A stretch of 64,000 nt of DNA, taken from the NCBI RefSeq assembly GCF_030818775.1, contig NZ_JAUTAU010000001.1:3290001-3354000 (forward strand), written 5' to 3'. The stretch comes from Bacillus sp. SORGH_AS_0510. Its GTDB lineage: Bacteria > Bacillota > Bacilli > Bacillales > Cytobacillaceae. Numbering within the stretch: position 1 is the first letter of the stretch; every line of letters begins with the position of its first letter. A program made the translations under genes and the position numbers. This document shows positions 17,006 to 25,431 of this stretch, one piece after another. Under the pieces are notes generated by a model, which searched no databases, had not been told where the DNA came from, and worked only from the letters and a program-made list of their open reading frames with translations.

Positions 17006-17658
17006 AGAATCTTCGATATGCATGGACACCATATTTACATTATGGAAAAAAACTTGAGCTAGAGGAAAATTCGGTTGTCTACCATCAAGGAGAGCCTGGG
17101 AGAGGATTTTTTTTCTTGTCTACGGGAGGAATAAAGATTACCCTTTTATCTCAAGAAGGTGTGGAACGCACCGTGAATTATGTTCCAGAAGGAATGTTGT
17201 TTGGTGAGCATGGAGCTAGAAAGGAAACTTATTTAACCTCAGCCATCACAACATCTCACTCTGTCATCTATCATTTTTCGGATGAAGCACTAGCAAAAAT
17301 TTGTACTGAACACCCTGAAGCTGCATGTACTCTTACTAATTCACTAATCTATAAATTTAGGATATTAGCAGAAATTATTTCCTTTCTTAACTCCCCTGTT
17401 GAACAACAGATGGCACATTATTTATTAAAGCTCATTAATGAAAATGGAATTTTTTCCATTGACCAAACCTCTTTTGCCCGGTACATAGGAACCTCTAGGA
17501 TTACCGTAAATAAAATACTTAATAAATGGAAAAGTCAAAAGGTAATCCGACTATCCAAACGGACGATTGACATTTTGGATATAAATCGTTTAAAAAACAT
17601 TCGAGACTCTGGATCGACTCACCTATCGAACTTAGATATTTTAATGTTAACTATGTAG
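17002..17658 (+). CDS. Crp/Fnr-family transcriptional regulator 2
   Basis: A 218-residue paralogue of the preceding gene and translationally coupled to it (ATGA overlap). It has the sensor barrel (GEPGRGFFFLSTGGIKI, ~30-46) and a C-terminal helix-turn-helix (SFARYIGTSRITVNKILNKW, ~157-176). The tandem arrangement suggests the two could form heterodimers or respond to different pathway intermediates; the sequence cannot decide this. Both are followed by a strong shared terminator. Confidence 0.85.
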   Translation: MKNLRYAWTPYLHYGKKLELEENSVVYHQGEPGRGFFFLSTGGIKITLLSQEGVERTVNYVPEGMLFGEHGARKETYLTSAITTSHSVIYHFSDEALAKICTEHPEAACTLTNSLIYKFRILAEIISFLNSPVEQQMAHYLLKLINENGIFSIDQTSFARYIGTSRITVNKILNKWKSQKVIRLSKRTIDILDINRLKNIRDSGSTHLSNLDILMLTM

Positions 17659-17672
17659 ATATGAAAAAAAGA

Positions 17673-17703
17673 GAAAAAGACCTCATTCATTGTGGTCTTT
17701 TTC
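17673..17703. terminator. Bidirectional terminator between convergent genes
   Basis: Perfect 10-base stem GAAAAAGACC / GGTCTTTTTC with an 11-base loop. It ends the Crp/Fnr pair on the plus strand and overlaps the last codons and stop of the convergent acetylesterase gene. Confidence 0.8.
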
Positions 17704-18492
17704 TAAGTGGTTGGTGAGTGTCATTAGGTTAGATTCTTTGATCCCATCAATAACTAGTTGAGTAATCATCTTAGCCCCGGTCTTCTGAAAATGAGTATTA
17801 TCCTGAACACCATTTGGATAGTTCCCATTCTCTTGAGCATCAAGACAAAGAAACACATCTTTCGTACTTTTTGGTCCAAGCTTCTGAAATAATGCATGGC
17901 TTTTAGCGGTAAGGTCGATGACCGGTACATGTTCTTCTAATCCAAGTTCCTTCATCGCAGCCGGATAATCACCGTGCGTCCTACTTAGGACTCCATCCAT
18001 TGTAAAATATCTTCGTTCGACGGGGGTCACAAGAACAGGTATAGCTTGTTTAGCACGTGCACCATCAATATATTGTTTTAAATAACTTTTGTATGTGGAA
18101 TACGGTTCAGTGTACCGATTTGGATCCTGTATTTTTTCATCGTTATGGCCAAATTGGATAAAAAGATAGTCTCCTTTACCAATCTTATTCAAGATCGTAT
18201 CAAGTCGCCCTTCATCAATGAAGCTTTTTGAACTTCTGCCAGGGGTCGCTGCGTTTTTCACAACAACTTGATTATCGAAAAATTGATTGAGAACTTGTCC
18301 CCATCCTGCCCTAGGTGCCAACGAGCTTGAGTAGTTAGATACAGTCGAATCCCCAGCTAAATAGACTGTTATTGGCTTTTCTTGCGTATTTACTTTTCTG
18401 GCAGACTTAGCAAAGCTGGTTCCAAATATTAAGATAGGCACTAAAAAAAACAAGGAAAAGAAAACAATTTTTCCCCAATGGTATTTCTGCAT
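17683..18492 (-). CDS. Secreted SGNH hydrolase, rhamnogalacturonan acetylesterase-like
   Basis: A 269-residue SGNH/GDSL esterase. Blocks: VYLAGDSTVSNY (nucleophile Ser), RAGWGQVL (oxyanion Gly), FIQFGHNDEK (Asn block III) and DNTHFQKTGA (catalytic Asp-x2-His). This layout is typical of rhamnogalacturonan acetylesterases (RhgT/YesT type), which deacetylate pectin. The N-terminus has Lys-rich residues and a hydrophobic stretch (IVFFSLFFLVPILIFG), a probable signal peptide or anchor. I start at ATG 18492, after AGGAGGAG; the frame is open upstream but that sequence is not protein-like. Monocistronic. Confidence 0.87.
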   Translation of the reverse strand: MQKYHWGKIVFFSLFFLVPILIFGTSFAKSARKVNTQEKPITVYLAGDSTVSNYSSSLAPRAGWGQVLNQFFDNQVVVKNAATPGRSSKSFIDEGRLDTILNKIGKGDYLFIQFGHNDEKIQDPNRYTEPYSTYKSYLKQYIDGARAKQAIPVLVTPVERRYFTMDGVLSRTHGDYPAAMKELGLEEHVPVIDLTAKSHALFQKLGPKSTKDVFLCLDAQENGNYPNGVQDNTHFQKTGAKMITQLVIDGIKESNLMTLTNHLEKDHNE

Positions 18493-18630
18493 GATACTCC
18501 TCCTAGATGCTAGACAGTATTGTTCCCTATTTATTACATTATATAGGATACATTTTGATATAACATTACTATTCAATAATATCAAATTGATAATGGATTT
18601 CCACGTTGCATAGTGAATTGTTGAAAAAAG

Positions 18631-18677
18631 AAGCCCGCATAGGGCATTAAGCCGTCCTCTTTTGAAGTACCCGCACC
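18631..18677 (-). repeat. Flanking inverted repeat, copy A
   Basis: Read on the minus strand, GCGGGTACTTCAAAAGAGGA followed by CGGCTTAATGCCCTATGCGG closely matches the plus-strand copy at 20961-21010. The two copies face each other around three orphan genes. Confidence 0.55.
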
Positions 18678-18896
18678 TATAAAACCATATATAAAAGCAA
18701 CCCATTTCTCAGTGTAATTTGTAATGGAAATTGCTCCACCTTTTATTGATTTATTAAGGTTTATTAAGGAAATTAGGGCTAAAATCGCATCTTAAACCAC
18801 ATACCCATTGGCATACACTATAATAAAAATTATGGTCTTGCGTTTTCGTGTGCGATTTCATACGCTAATAGCATCTTCATCAAAATCAAAAAATTA

Positions 18897-18918
18897 GGGA
18901 ACTTCCAATGAAGTTCCC
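18897..18918. terminator. Hairpin, possible terminator
   Basis: An 8-base perfect stem GGGAACTT / AAGTTCCC with a 6-base loop and moderately T-rich flanks, about 110 bases beyond the stop of the minus-strand gene at 19027. Confidence 0.4.
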
Positions 18919-19026
18919 ACATTTATGTCACTTTGTTCTTATGCTAAAGCACCCGTTTTTAAGAACAATTTTTCACAAATCTGTTTGGCCTAAGTAGCTA
19001 AAGTCTGTTTATGAAGTCTTAATAGA

Positions 19027-19539
19027 TTAACGAGCAATAAATTCCCTTACTATAGAAATTTCATCTAAGGTTAATTTTCCTGTGACCCCTTGAATACGTA
19101 CGTCACCCCAGTTTGAGTTTTGTTCTAAAAACTCCAAATCAAAAATTCTTTGCCAACTCTCCTCAATGGCCGTTCTATTGGAAGTATAAAACAAGTGATC
19201 CTCGTCTTCATCTATGAAGAAATAAGTATTATAAATAACGGAGTGCCATGCCATAAAATCTGACAATAATAATCTGCTATCCTCTATTTCAACTTTCAGA
19301 AGCACTCCTCGTTCTCCTTTATTAAGATGCCCATATCTTCGTAAGTCTGGTTTTTCTGTCCAGAGCCAGATTGGATATTCACCTGTGTATTTAGGAATTT
19401 TCTTCTTCATTTGTTGCATCATCCAATTATAAGCATCACTAAATTCTGGCCAAATTTTATTCGGGTCACCACTAAGAAAACCAAGTTGTTTAGCATTTTC
19501 CCAAGCATCAATGGTCTGAATAGTCCAGTATGTCCCCAT
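19027..19539 (-). CDS. DUF3841-family protein
   Basis: A 170-residue protein starting MGTYWTIQTIDAWENAKQ, with YNWMMQQMKKKIP, YPIWLWTEKPDL, VLLKVEIEDSRLLLSDFMAWHSV and a C-terminal half ending in a predicted strand-helix. The pattern matches DUF3841, a family of unknown function often found singly in Firmicutes. I chose ATG 19539 because GGGGGAGG lies 8-9 bases upstream; an in-frame upstream start at 19587 has no site. It lies 56 bases downstream of another orphan gene in the same direction. The role is unknown. Confidence 0.75.
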   Translation of the reverse strand: MGTYWTIQTIDAWENAKQLGFLSGDPNKIWPEFSDAYNWMMQQMKKKIPKYTGEYPIWLWTEKPDLRRYGHLNKGERGVLLKVEIEDSRLLLSDFMAWHSVIYNTYFFIDEDEDHLFYTSNRTAIEESWQRIFDLEFLEQNSNWGDVRIQGVTGKLTLDEISIVREFIAR

Positions 19540-19595
19540 TAAAACTTTTCCTCCCCCTAAAAAAAGGTATGTATTTTGAATAAGCACCCGGTAGC

Positions 19596-20069
19596 TTAAT
19601 AAGGAAAGGGGTATCGTTCTAAAGATAAAACTAGGCCCTTAAGTTCATCAATATCTTCCCTGTTCCAATTTTCTCTTTCAAATAACCTTATTACTCTTTT
19701 TGAAACAGACAGGATTGAATCTCTAACTTCCTTAATTGAACAATTTGCCGTTAGAATGACTTGGCGTTTTGCTGCCTCATCCATGCAAAAGCGTAATTCT
19801 AAATTTTCTTTATCTAACTTCTTAGCTAAGACAAGTGGGGTGCCGTCCATAAAATCAAACTCAAAAGTTCTTCCGAAACCAGAAACCATTAACCCCTTAA
19901 TTGAATTAATCCACCTGGATAATATAATAACAACGAAATCAGACCATCCTTCTTCGGGAAAATAACGATGGTAGTCAATAACGAAATATATATTCCCAAT
20001 AACGTTTTGTCTGTTTTCTAAAGTTTCTAAATCAACTTCAATAGAGATATGCTGCTTCAACAAAATCAT
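19596..20069 (-). CDS. Hypothetical protein, possible immunity-type
   Basis: About 157 residues, not recognised with confidence. Visible are FVIDYHRYFPEEGWSDFVV, a Trp-containing helix (ILSRWINSIKGL), GFGRTFEFDFMDGTPLV and a C-terminal Arg/Glu-rich helical region. The mixed alpha/beta layout with a strand-rich centre resembles immunity proteins found with polymorphic toxins, but no toxin gene is adjacent. Start uncertain: AAAGGGA precedes both an ATG (20069) and a TTG two codons later (20063), the TTG being better spaced. Confidence 0.6.
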   Translation of the reverse strand: MILLKQHISIEVDLETLENRQNVIGNIYFVIDYHRYFPEEGWSDFVVIILSRWINSIKGLMVSGFGRTFEFDFMDGTPLVLAKKLDKENLELRFCMDEAAKRQVILTANCSIKEVRDSILSVSKRVIRLFERENWNREDIDELKGLVLSLERYPFPY

Positions 20070-20158
20070 TCCCTTTATATTTATATACATTATAGTTCTC
20101 TGCTTGTTTTTAATTACCTTCTTTAACTATATGCATCGTTACTCCAATAAAAAAATAA

Positions 20159-20174
20159 GATTGCCGCAGCAATC
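20159..20174 (-). terminator. Terminator of the SF0329-like gene
   Basis: GATTGC-CGCA-GCAATC hairpin followed on the minus strand by an uninterrupted T-rich run, 45 bases beyond the stop at 20219. Confidence 0.7.
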
Positions 20175-20218
20175 CCATTTTAATACAGCCCTCATTGAAT
20201 AAAAATAGAAATTTTATT

Positions 20219-20761
20219 TTAGATGGAAAGACTATGATTACCTTCAGCATCACACCTAATAGTATAAAATCCCTTAATTAAATGGTGCGTGTCTGGTGCA
20301 AATCTTATATTATGTAATCTTCTTTTACCAAGTCTTTTGTCAATCATAGCTAAAGCTTGAACAATAACATTATCACTACAAATTGCCTCGTCTATAGATA
20401 GATTGGGATACTGAACCAATGCACTATACACTCTGTCCACATTGAAAACATTACGTTGTTCTAAAACTAACATTGAATAATCCTGATCGCTAAATTTACC
20501 CACGAACTCAGGGTAACACTCATACAAACACTCTGGAAAAGGTTTATCTGTCATGAGCTTTACATTTTCCCATAATTTATCGTGCTCAATCAAATAGTAT
20601 TGCGTTGAAGCGTTAAAAATTTCAGTGTTATCCAATGTTATCCATATTCTTCGAGGTTCCCCAATTGATGCATTGTAACTCGTTAAATGGATTTTAACCC
20701 TTTTTACCAAGTTTTCACATATCAAACTTTCTAACAGAAATTTTGTTTTTGACCAACGCAT
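20219..20761 (-). CDS. Uncharacterised protein of the SF0329 type
   Basis: A 180-residue protein that begins MRWSKTKFLLESLICENL, a start I associate with the small SF0329-type family of bacterial proteins of unknown function. Further features: VKIHLTSYNASIGEPRRIWI, DNTEIFNAST, and a C-terminal block RLGKRRL with an FYTIRCDAEG ending. Full length and uninterrupted. It stands alone with its own terminator, among orphan genes between two inverted repeat copies. No enzymatic motif is evident. Confidence 0.6.
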   Translation of the reverse strand: MRWSKTKFLLESLICENLVKRVKIHLTSYNASIGEPRRIWITLDNTEIFNASTQYYLIEHDKLWENVKLMTDKPFPECLYECYPEFVGKFSDQDYSMLVLEQRNVFNVDRVYSALVQYPNLSIDEAICSDNVIVQALAMIDKRLGKRRLHNIRFAPDTHHLIKGFYTIRCDAEGNHSLSI

Positions 20762-20895
20762 ATGATAATCCCTTCCCCTGATTTAATAAAGTGATATATT
20801 CATTTCATAAATTTCACCATACCTTCTTCAACTATACTGACAGTTAGTTGAAATAGCCACTAAAATTTTTTTACATAATCGTCCTATAAACGTGC

Positions 20896-20936
20896 TAAAA
20901 GCAGTGTGATTTCATATGAGAAACACACTGCTTTTA
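20896..20936. terminator. Strong hairpin (TAAAAGCAGTGTG stem)
   Basis: A 13-base perfect stem TAAAAGCAGTGTG / CACACTGCTTTTA with a 15-base loop, lying between the divergently placed orphan and PTS regions. It has A/T-rich flanks on both sides and may be a bidirectional terminator. Confidence 0.65.
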
Positions 20937-20960
20937 TAGTTGTTTTTATAGCAGTTTTTT

Positions 20961-21010
20961 CCTATGCGGGTACCTCAAAAGAGAACGGCTTTATAGGGCA
21001 TAGGGGCTTA
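20961..21010 (+). repeat. Flanking inverted repeat, copy B
   Basis: CTATGCGGGTACCTCAAAAG followed by AGAACGGCTTTATAGGGCAT and AGGGGCTT. About 80 percent identical to the reverse complement of copy A (18631-18677) by eye. Confidence 0.55.
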
Positions 21011-21053
21011 AGAATTTCAAGGGAATAATATTTTTTAATTTTGTGGGAATTAG

Positions 21054-21758
21054 TTAAACCAATATGATATTTTCCGGTAATGTAACTGCTTGAAGAATTT
21101 CTAACTCTGTTAATCTCTGATACGAATATGATGACCCCTTTAAAAGGGTATTATCCAAATATGCCGGGTGACACATTACCTCAACAGTCAAACCATCCTT
21201 TATACGATCATTCAGATTATCAAAGTAATCCAGAGTTACACCATCATTATAAAAATCAAACAAAGCTATGTCCGACAAGGAGTCCACTCCATCAATAGCT
21301 ACGTGCCCGTTTCTCCTTACTGGCAACCCGAATTTATTTGATATGCTTTTTACCACGGGAACCAATTCTTCTAATGAATGAACATGGTGATGACTATCAA
21401 GATGTGATGGTTTAATACCTGAATGGAGCAATCGCTTGACTTGGGCGGTCCACTCTCTTTCTAACTCCTCTAACGAAATTTCACTAGGTATTAAAGCAGA
21501 GTAAGACTTAAAGTACCCGTTAGCATCAACCAATGACGGCACCTTGCTAACTAGAGGTTTACCACAGGTTAGAACAAGATGAATGCCAACCCGTAATTCT
21601 GGGTATTTCTTGGCCAATTGAATTGCATGTTCTGTTCCGGCCATATTCATCATCATCGTGGTAGATTTAACAATCCCATACAAATAGCTGTCAATGATTC
21701 CATGGTTCACTCCGTTACTTAAACCAAAATCATCTGCGTTAACAATTAATTTAATCAT
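21054..21758 (-). CDS. chbG: ChbG/YdjC-type carbohydrate deacetylase
   Basis: A 234-residue YdjC-family metal-dependent deacetylase. Metal ligands: NADDFGLSNGVNHGI (Asp pair, His) and HLDSHHHVH. E. coli ChbG removes an acetyl group from chitobiose 6-phosphate, which makes it a substrate for the phospho-glucosidase. Here it follows a PTS IIA and a GH4 gene, overlapping the IIA gene by 8 bases, so the same role is likely. It suggests the transported sugar is an N-acetylated disaccharide (chitobiose) rather than, or as well as, cellobiose. Last gene of the operon. Confidence 0.9.
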   Translation of the reverse strand: MIKLIVNADDFGLSNGVNHGIIDSYLYGIVKSTTMMMNMAGTEHAIQLAKKYPELRVGIHLVLTCGKPLVSKVPSLVDANGYFKSYSALIPSEISLEELEREWTAQVKRLLHSGIKPSHLDSHHHVHSLEELVPVVKSISNKFGLPVRRNGHVAIDGVDSLSDIALFDFYNDGVTLDYFDNLNDRIKDGLTVEVMCHPAYLDNTLLKGSSYSYQRLTELEILQAVTLPENIILV

Positions 21759-22062
21759 TAAGTCTACTGTATAGCTCCACTACTTCTGCAGCTAATTCCT
21801 TCATTGTCATTGCATTCATTAAATGATCTTGGGCATGAACCATTAATAGAGAGATTTCGGTTTTTTCTCCCCTTATTTCCCCTTGGATAAGTGCTGTTTG
21901 AAACTGATGTGCTTCATGTAAGGAATTGTCGGCTTCCCTCAGTTTCTCTCTCGCCCCTTCAAAGTCCCCTTGTTTAGCTGAATGAATAGCTTCTATCGCA
22001 GCACTCCGACCATTTCCACCATGCAAGATGATTTGAAAGATTACTTGCTCCATATTTTCCAT
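21751..22062 (-). CDS. PTS lactose/cellobiose-type EIIA component
   Basis: A 103-residue all-helical PTS IIA of the Lac family: IILHGGNGRSAAIEA at the N-terminus and VHAQDHLMNAM carrying the phospho-accepting histidine region (His76/His80). It relays phosphate from HPr to the IIB encoded at 24804. The stop overlaps the deacetylase start. It lies 2 bases after the GH4 gene, so it is tightly coupled. Confidence 0.93.
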   Translation of the reverse strand: MENMEQVIFQIILHGGNGRSAAIEAIHSAKQGDFEGAREKLREADNSLHEAHQFQTALIQGEIRGEKTEISLLMVHAQDHLMNAMTMKELAAEVVELYSRLND

Positions 22063-22064
22063 TC

Positions 22065-23399
22065 CTATTCCCTCTTTTTAAAATATTTATGAAACTGTGG
22101 CAAGTGTTCCTTATGTGCCTCGAGCATTTCATCTAATATAACTTTTGCCACACGGTCACTTGGAACGAGAGGATTAATTGTCAGTGCCAGTAATGCTTGA
22201 TCATAATCCCCACTAATAGCAGCTTCAATGGCTACCCTTTCAAAGGATTTCATTTGCTGAACAAGTCCGCGAATTTGAATTGGTAATTCACCTACTGCAA
22301 TTGGCTTCGGTCCATCCTTCGTAATCATACAACTGATTTCTACAGCAGAATCAAATGGGAGACTTGCAATAGCACCCTTGTTTAATGTATTAACAGCCTG
22401 GATGTCTCGTTTATCTGTATACATCGAGTGGATTAACCTCACAGCTGCATCACTATAATAAGCACCGCCTCTTTTCTCTAATTGAGGAGGCTTAATTGCT
22501 AACTGTGGGTCTTTATATAACTCAAAAAGCTCTTCTTCCAGCTTTTTTACAACCTCTGCCCGAATGGTGCCTTCTTTAAAATTTTTCAATTCTTTTTCCA
22601 GCATATCTCCAGATTTATAATAGTAGTTGTGATATGGACACGGAAACACATCTAACGCCTTCAAAAACTCTGGCTCCCAGCCCATTGAATGAATATTTTG
22701 CATCGTTATGCTTTTCTCAGGGTCATTAATTAACGAAATTACTTGATCCTTAACGGATTCACCATCAACAAATACATCTAATCCGTAGACCATGTGATTT
22801 AAACCAGCAAAATCAATTCTGACTCTTCTATGTTCCACTCCTAATAATTTCGCCACGCCCATTTCCATTCCAATAGGTACATTACACAGTCCTACTACTC
22901 TATTAATATTGCTGTAACGCAGTACTGCTTCTGTAATCATCCCAGCAGGATTGGTAAAATTTATGAGCCATGCATTTGGGCATAACTCCTCCATTTCGCG
23001 ACAAATATCAAGAATAACTGGAATCGTTCGAAGTGCTTTAAATAAACCGCCTGGCCCATTTGTCTCCTGTCCTAGTACTCCGTGCTTTAATGGGATACTC
23101 TCATCCTTTTTGCGTGCTTCCAGGAGACCAACTCGAAATTGAGTGGTTACAAAATCCGCAGACTTTAATGCTTCTTTTCGATCTATTGTTAAATAAATTT
23201 TAATTGGTACCCCTGCTTTTTCCACCATTCTTTTTGCAAGGTTCCCTACGATTTCAAGCTTTGCTCTTCCTTCTTCTACGTCAACCAACCATAATTCACG
23301 TACAGGTAATTCGTGATAATATTTAATAAATCCTTCTATTAACTCAGGTGTATAGCTCGAGCCACCACCTATGGTAACTATCTTTAAACCATTATTCAT
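22065..23399 (-). CDS. celF: GH4 6-phospho-beta-glucosidase
   Basis: A 444-residue NAD- and Mn-dependent glycosidase of family GH4. NAD-binding TIGGGSSYTPELIEG at the N-terminus, LINFTNPAGMITEAV, the metal-binding Cys in VGLCNVPIG and His in FAGLNHMVYG. It hydrolyses phosphorylated beta-glucosides delivered by the PTS. Its E. coli relative ChbF acts on chitobiose and cellobiose phosphates. The start has a GAGGTG site 9 bases upstream. Confidence 0.93.
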   Translation of the reverse strand: MNNGLKIVTIGGGSSYTPELIEGFIKYYHELPVRELWLVDVEEGRAKLEIVGNLAKRMVEKAGVPIKIYLTIDRKEALKSADFVTTQFRVGLLEARKKDESIPLKHGVLGQETNGPGGLFKALRTIPVILDICREMEELCPNAWLINFTNPAGMITEAVLRYSNINRVVGLCNVPIGMEMGVAKLLGVEHRRVRIDFAGLNHMVYGLDVFVDGESVKDQVISLINDPEKSITMQNIHSMGWEPEFLKALDVFPCPYHNYYYKSGDMLEKELKNFKEGTIRAEVVKKLEEELFELYKDPQLAIKPPQLEKRGGAYYSDAAVRLIHSMYTDKRDIQAVNTLNKGAIASLPFDSAVEISCMITKDGPKPIAVGELPIQIRGLVQQMKSFERVAIEAAISGDYDQALLALTINPLVPSDRVAKVILDEMLEAHKEHLPQFHKYFKKRE

Positions 23400-23427
23400 T
23401 TTTTACACCTCAGACCTGAGATTTCAT

Positions 23428-24798
23428 TTAGACATTTAGCGTATCAGTAGGTTTGGATGTTACCTCACCCATTTCTCTCCTCGCATCCATTCGTCCTTGA
23501 GCGATGACAAAAGGAAGGTAGATAACGATAGAAATACATAAATTCACTGCCGCTAATATTGCTCCAGAAATGTGCCCACCAGTTGCAAGTAAACCACCTA
23601 CGATTGCAGGGGTCACCCAAGGAATGTCAGCAACAACTGGATGTACCAAACCTAAGCTTACTGCAGAATAAGCTACGATTGTCATGATAATAGGTCCTAG
23701 AATAAATGGAATGAACCAAAGTGGATTTAATACGATTGGTAATCCAAATAAAATAGGTTCATTGATTTGGAAGATACCAGGAGGTGTACCTAAAGCAATT
23801 ATCTGCTTATTTCGTTTTCGCCCTGCGATAATCATCGCTACTATTAAACCTAAAGTGGCCCCAGATCCACCAAGATACACAAATGCATCTAAGAAAGAAC
23901 CAGATAGGATATGGTATTTTCCTAAATCATGTACACCTTGTGCATACATATTTACATTTTCTTGGCCTAGTTTCGTCATTAATGGAGTGGTAATTCCTCC
24001 AAGTATATTAGGCCCGTGAAGACCAAGAATCCAAAAACCATGTACCAGGGATACTATTAAAATAGCAAACCACATTGAATCAACTGCACCAGTAAGCGGT
24101 GATACAAGAACTTTATTGATCCAGTCGTTTAAATAAGCACCATCACTAATAAATTTACGTAAAATAAGGCCAAATAATCCAACAGTAAAAATAGTTACCA
24201 TTCCAGGAAGCAGCTTGGCAAATGAACGAGACACAGCTGGCGGCACTCCATCTGGTAAGTTGATGACTAAAAACTTAATTTTTGCTAAGCGAACAAAAAT
24301 TTCAGTCGTTATAATTGCAACAATAATACCGGTAAATAATGCGGTCGCATTGAAATAATTCCAGCCAATAAAGCCCCACACCCCGCCTGAAACTACCTCT
24401 CCACCCTCAGGAGTAATTGAGACATTAGCCACTTGTGGAATCAGTACAAAAAAGGAAGCACCCGCAACCAACATCGCTTCGAAACCATCGTCCCCGTAAG
24501 ACTTTGCCAGCTTATGAGCAATACCGAAAACAGCAAATATGGTCATGAAGGCAAGCGTTCCCCACCAGATATCTCCTCCTAACGTTTTCCATGTCTCACC
24601 GAAAATAGAGACCATGAGTTTTTCATAATATTTTCCTATTCCGGGTACGGAACCTAAGTTATTCAAAAGCACAGCTAACGAACCAATCATTGTGATGGCA
24701 ATCATGCCGACTAATGCATCACGAATAGCAAGAAGATGCCTGTTATTACCAAGCTTATTTGCGAAAGGCATAATAAATTTATCAATAAAATTCATCAT
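23428..24798 (-). CDS. celB: PTS cellobiose/chitobiose-type EIIC permease
   Basis: A ~456-residue IIC membrane component with about ten hydrophobic segments, the conserved LGLHGPNILGGI and GTPPGIFQINEPILFGLPIVLNP (E-containing substrate motif, near residue 345). I choose ATG 24798 (or the adjacent 24795) because AGGA precedes it; an in-frame ORF extending to 24858 runs into the IIB gene in a different frame. The IIB gene stop lies 5 bases upstream. It transports the disaccharide across the membrane. Confidence 0.92.
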   Translation of the reverse strand: MMNFIDKFIMPFANKLGNNRHLLAIRDALVGMIAITMIGSLAVLLNNLGSVPGIGKYYEKLMVSIFGETWKTLGGDIWWGTLAFMTIFAVFGIAHKLAKSYGDDGFEAMLVAGASFFVLIPQVANVSITPEGGEVVSGGVWGFIGWNYFNATALFTGIIVAIITTEIFVRLAKIKFLVINLPDGVPPAVSRSFAKLLPGMVTIFTVGLFGLILRKFISDGAYLNDWINKVLVSPLTGAVDSMWFAILIVSLVHGFWILGLHGPNILGGITTPLMTKLGQENVNMYAQGVHDLGKYHILSGSFLDAFVYLGGSGATLGLIVAMIIAGRKRNKQIIALGTPPGIFQINEPILFGLPIVLNPLWFIPFILGPIIMTIVAYSAVSLGLVHPVVADIPWVTPAIVGGLLATGGHISGAILAAVNLCISIVIYLPFVIAQGRMDARREMGEVTSKPTDTLNV

Positions 24799-24803
24799 GT
24801 TTC

Positions 24804-25112
24804 CTACTCCCCTTTTATTAAATTGATTGCCTGCCTTAGTACTTCCTCTCCGTTGCATAGACCATAGTGTCTAGGATTAATAGTATCTACAGGTACACCA
24901 TGCTTTTCTCCTTCTTTTTTTAGCTGTGATAATAAATACCGTACTTGTGGTCCAAGAAGCAGTACATCTGCTTTGTTAATCTCGTTATATATCTCCGTTG
25001 AACCTACTGCCCAAATTTCACAATCAATCTCTTGTGATTTTGCACTAGCTTCCATTTTAGAAACCAATAGACTTGTAGACATACCTGCAGAACAGCATAA
25101 TAAGATTTTCAT
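24804..25112 (-). CDS. celA: PTS lactose/cellobiose-type EIIB component
   Basis: A 102-residue IIB with the phosphocysteine motif [14 protein letters not shown] at the N-terminus (Cys7 in the P-loop-like CxxGMSTS). It is the first gene of the operon, ATG 25112 after AGGGGG. The operon order IIB-IIC-GH4-IIA-ChbG differs from E. coli chbBCARFG in that the GH4 gene precedes the IIA gene and the regulator is divergent. Confidence 0.93.
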   Translation of the reverse strand: MKILLCCSAGMSTSLLVSKMEASAKSQEIDCEIWAVGSTEIYNEINKADVLLLGPQVRYLLSQLKKEGEKHGVPVDTINPRHYGLCNGEEVLRQAINLIKGE

Positions 25113-25126
25113 AAATACCCCCTAAA

Positions 25127-25141
25127 AAGAAAGCGATTTCA
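25127..25141. promoter_or_regulatory. Probable cre box at the PTS operon
   Basis: AAGAAAGCGATTTCA matches the cre consensus at every fixed position except the second (A for T). It lies 15-29 bases upstream of the celA start and adjacent to its ribosome site. Confidence 0.6.
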
Positions 25142-25269
25142 AAATATAATTTAAAAAGAATTCAATATCCATCTTGATATATCCTTTAGATTATACGCCT
25201 AAGATTGGGTTTCCTCCTTTCTATAAAAGTAAGCATGAATCCTATTACGTTATATAGTACAAAGATTGT

Positions 25270-25284
25270 TACACTCATTGTAAT
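25270..25284. promoter_or_regulatory. Candidate GntR operator half-site pair
   Basis: TTACA-CTCAT-TGTAA inverted repeat in the divergent region between celA and the GntR/UTRA gene. It shares the TTACA/TGTAA words with the palindrome at 25339. Confidence 0.4.
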
Positions 25285-25338
25285 GACAATTCAGAATATT
25301 TACAATACAATTTTTATAAATTTGTTATTATTTTTTTG

Positions 25339-25354
25339 ATTTGTAATTACAAAT
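25339..25354. promoter_or_regulatory. Candidate GntR operator (16-base palindrome)
   Basis: ATTTGTAATTACAAAT is a perfect 16-base palindrome about 80 bases upstream of the regulator start. GntR/HutC-type proteins bind such AT-rich dyads, so it is a likely operator for autoregulation and for the PTS operon. Confidence 0.5.
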
Positions 25355-25431
25355 TTTTAGAATTGTATTTTTAAGGGTACAAATATTATCTATTTTTTGG
25401 TAATCTATAAATAATGAGGGGGAATACCAAT

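Larger units (their letters stand above)
18493..19026. other. Gene-free stretch with repeat copy and hairpins
   Basis: No convincing gene in 534 bases. It holds repeat copy A (18631-18677), a hairpin with stem GGGAACTT/AAGTTCCC (18897-18918), and distant complementary stretches AAAATCGCA (~18780) and TGCGATTT (~18851). It looks like decayed sequence between the esterase and a group of orphan genes. Confidence 0.5.
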
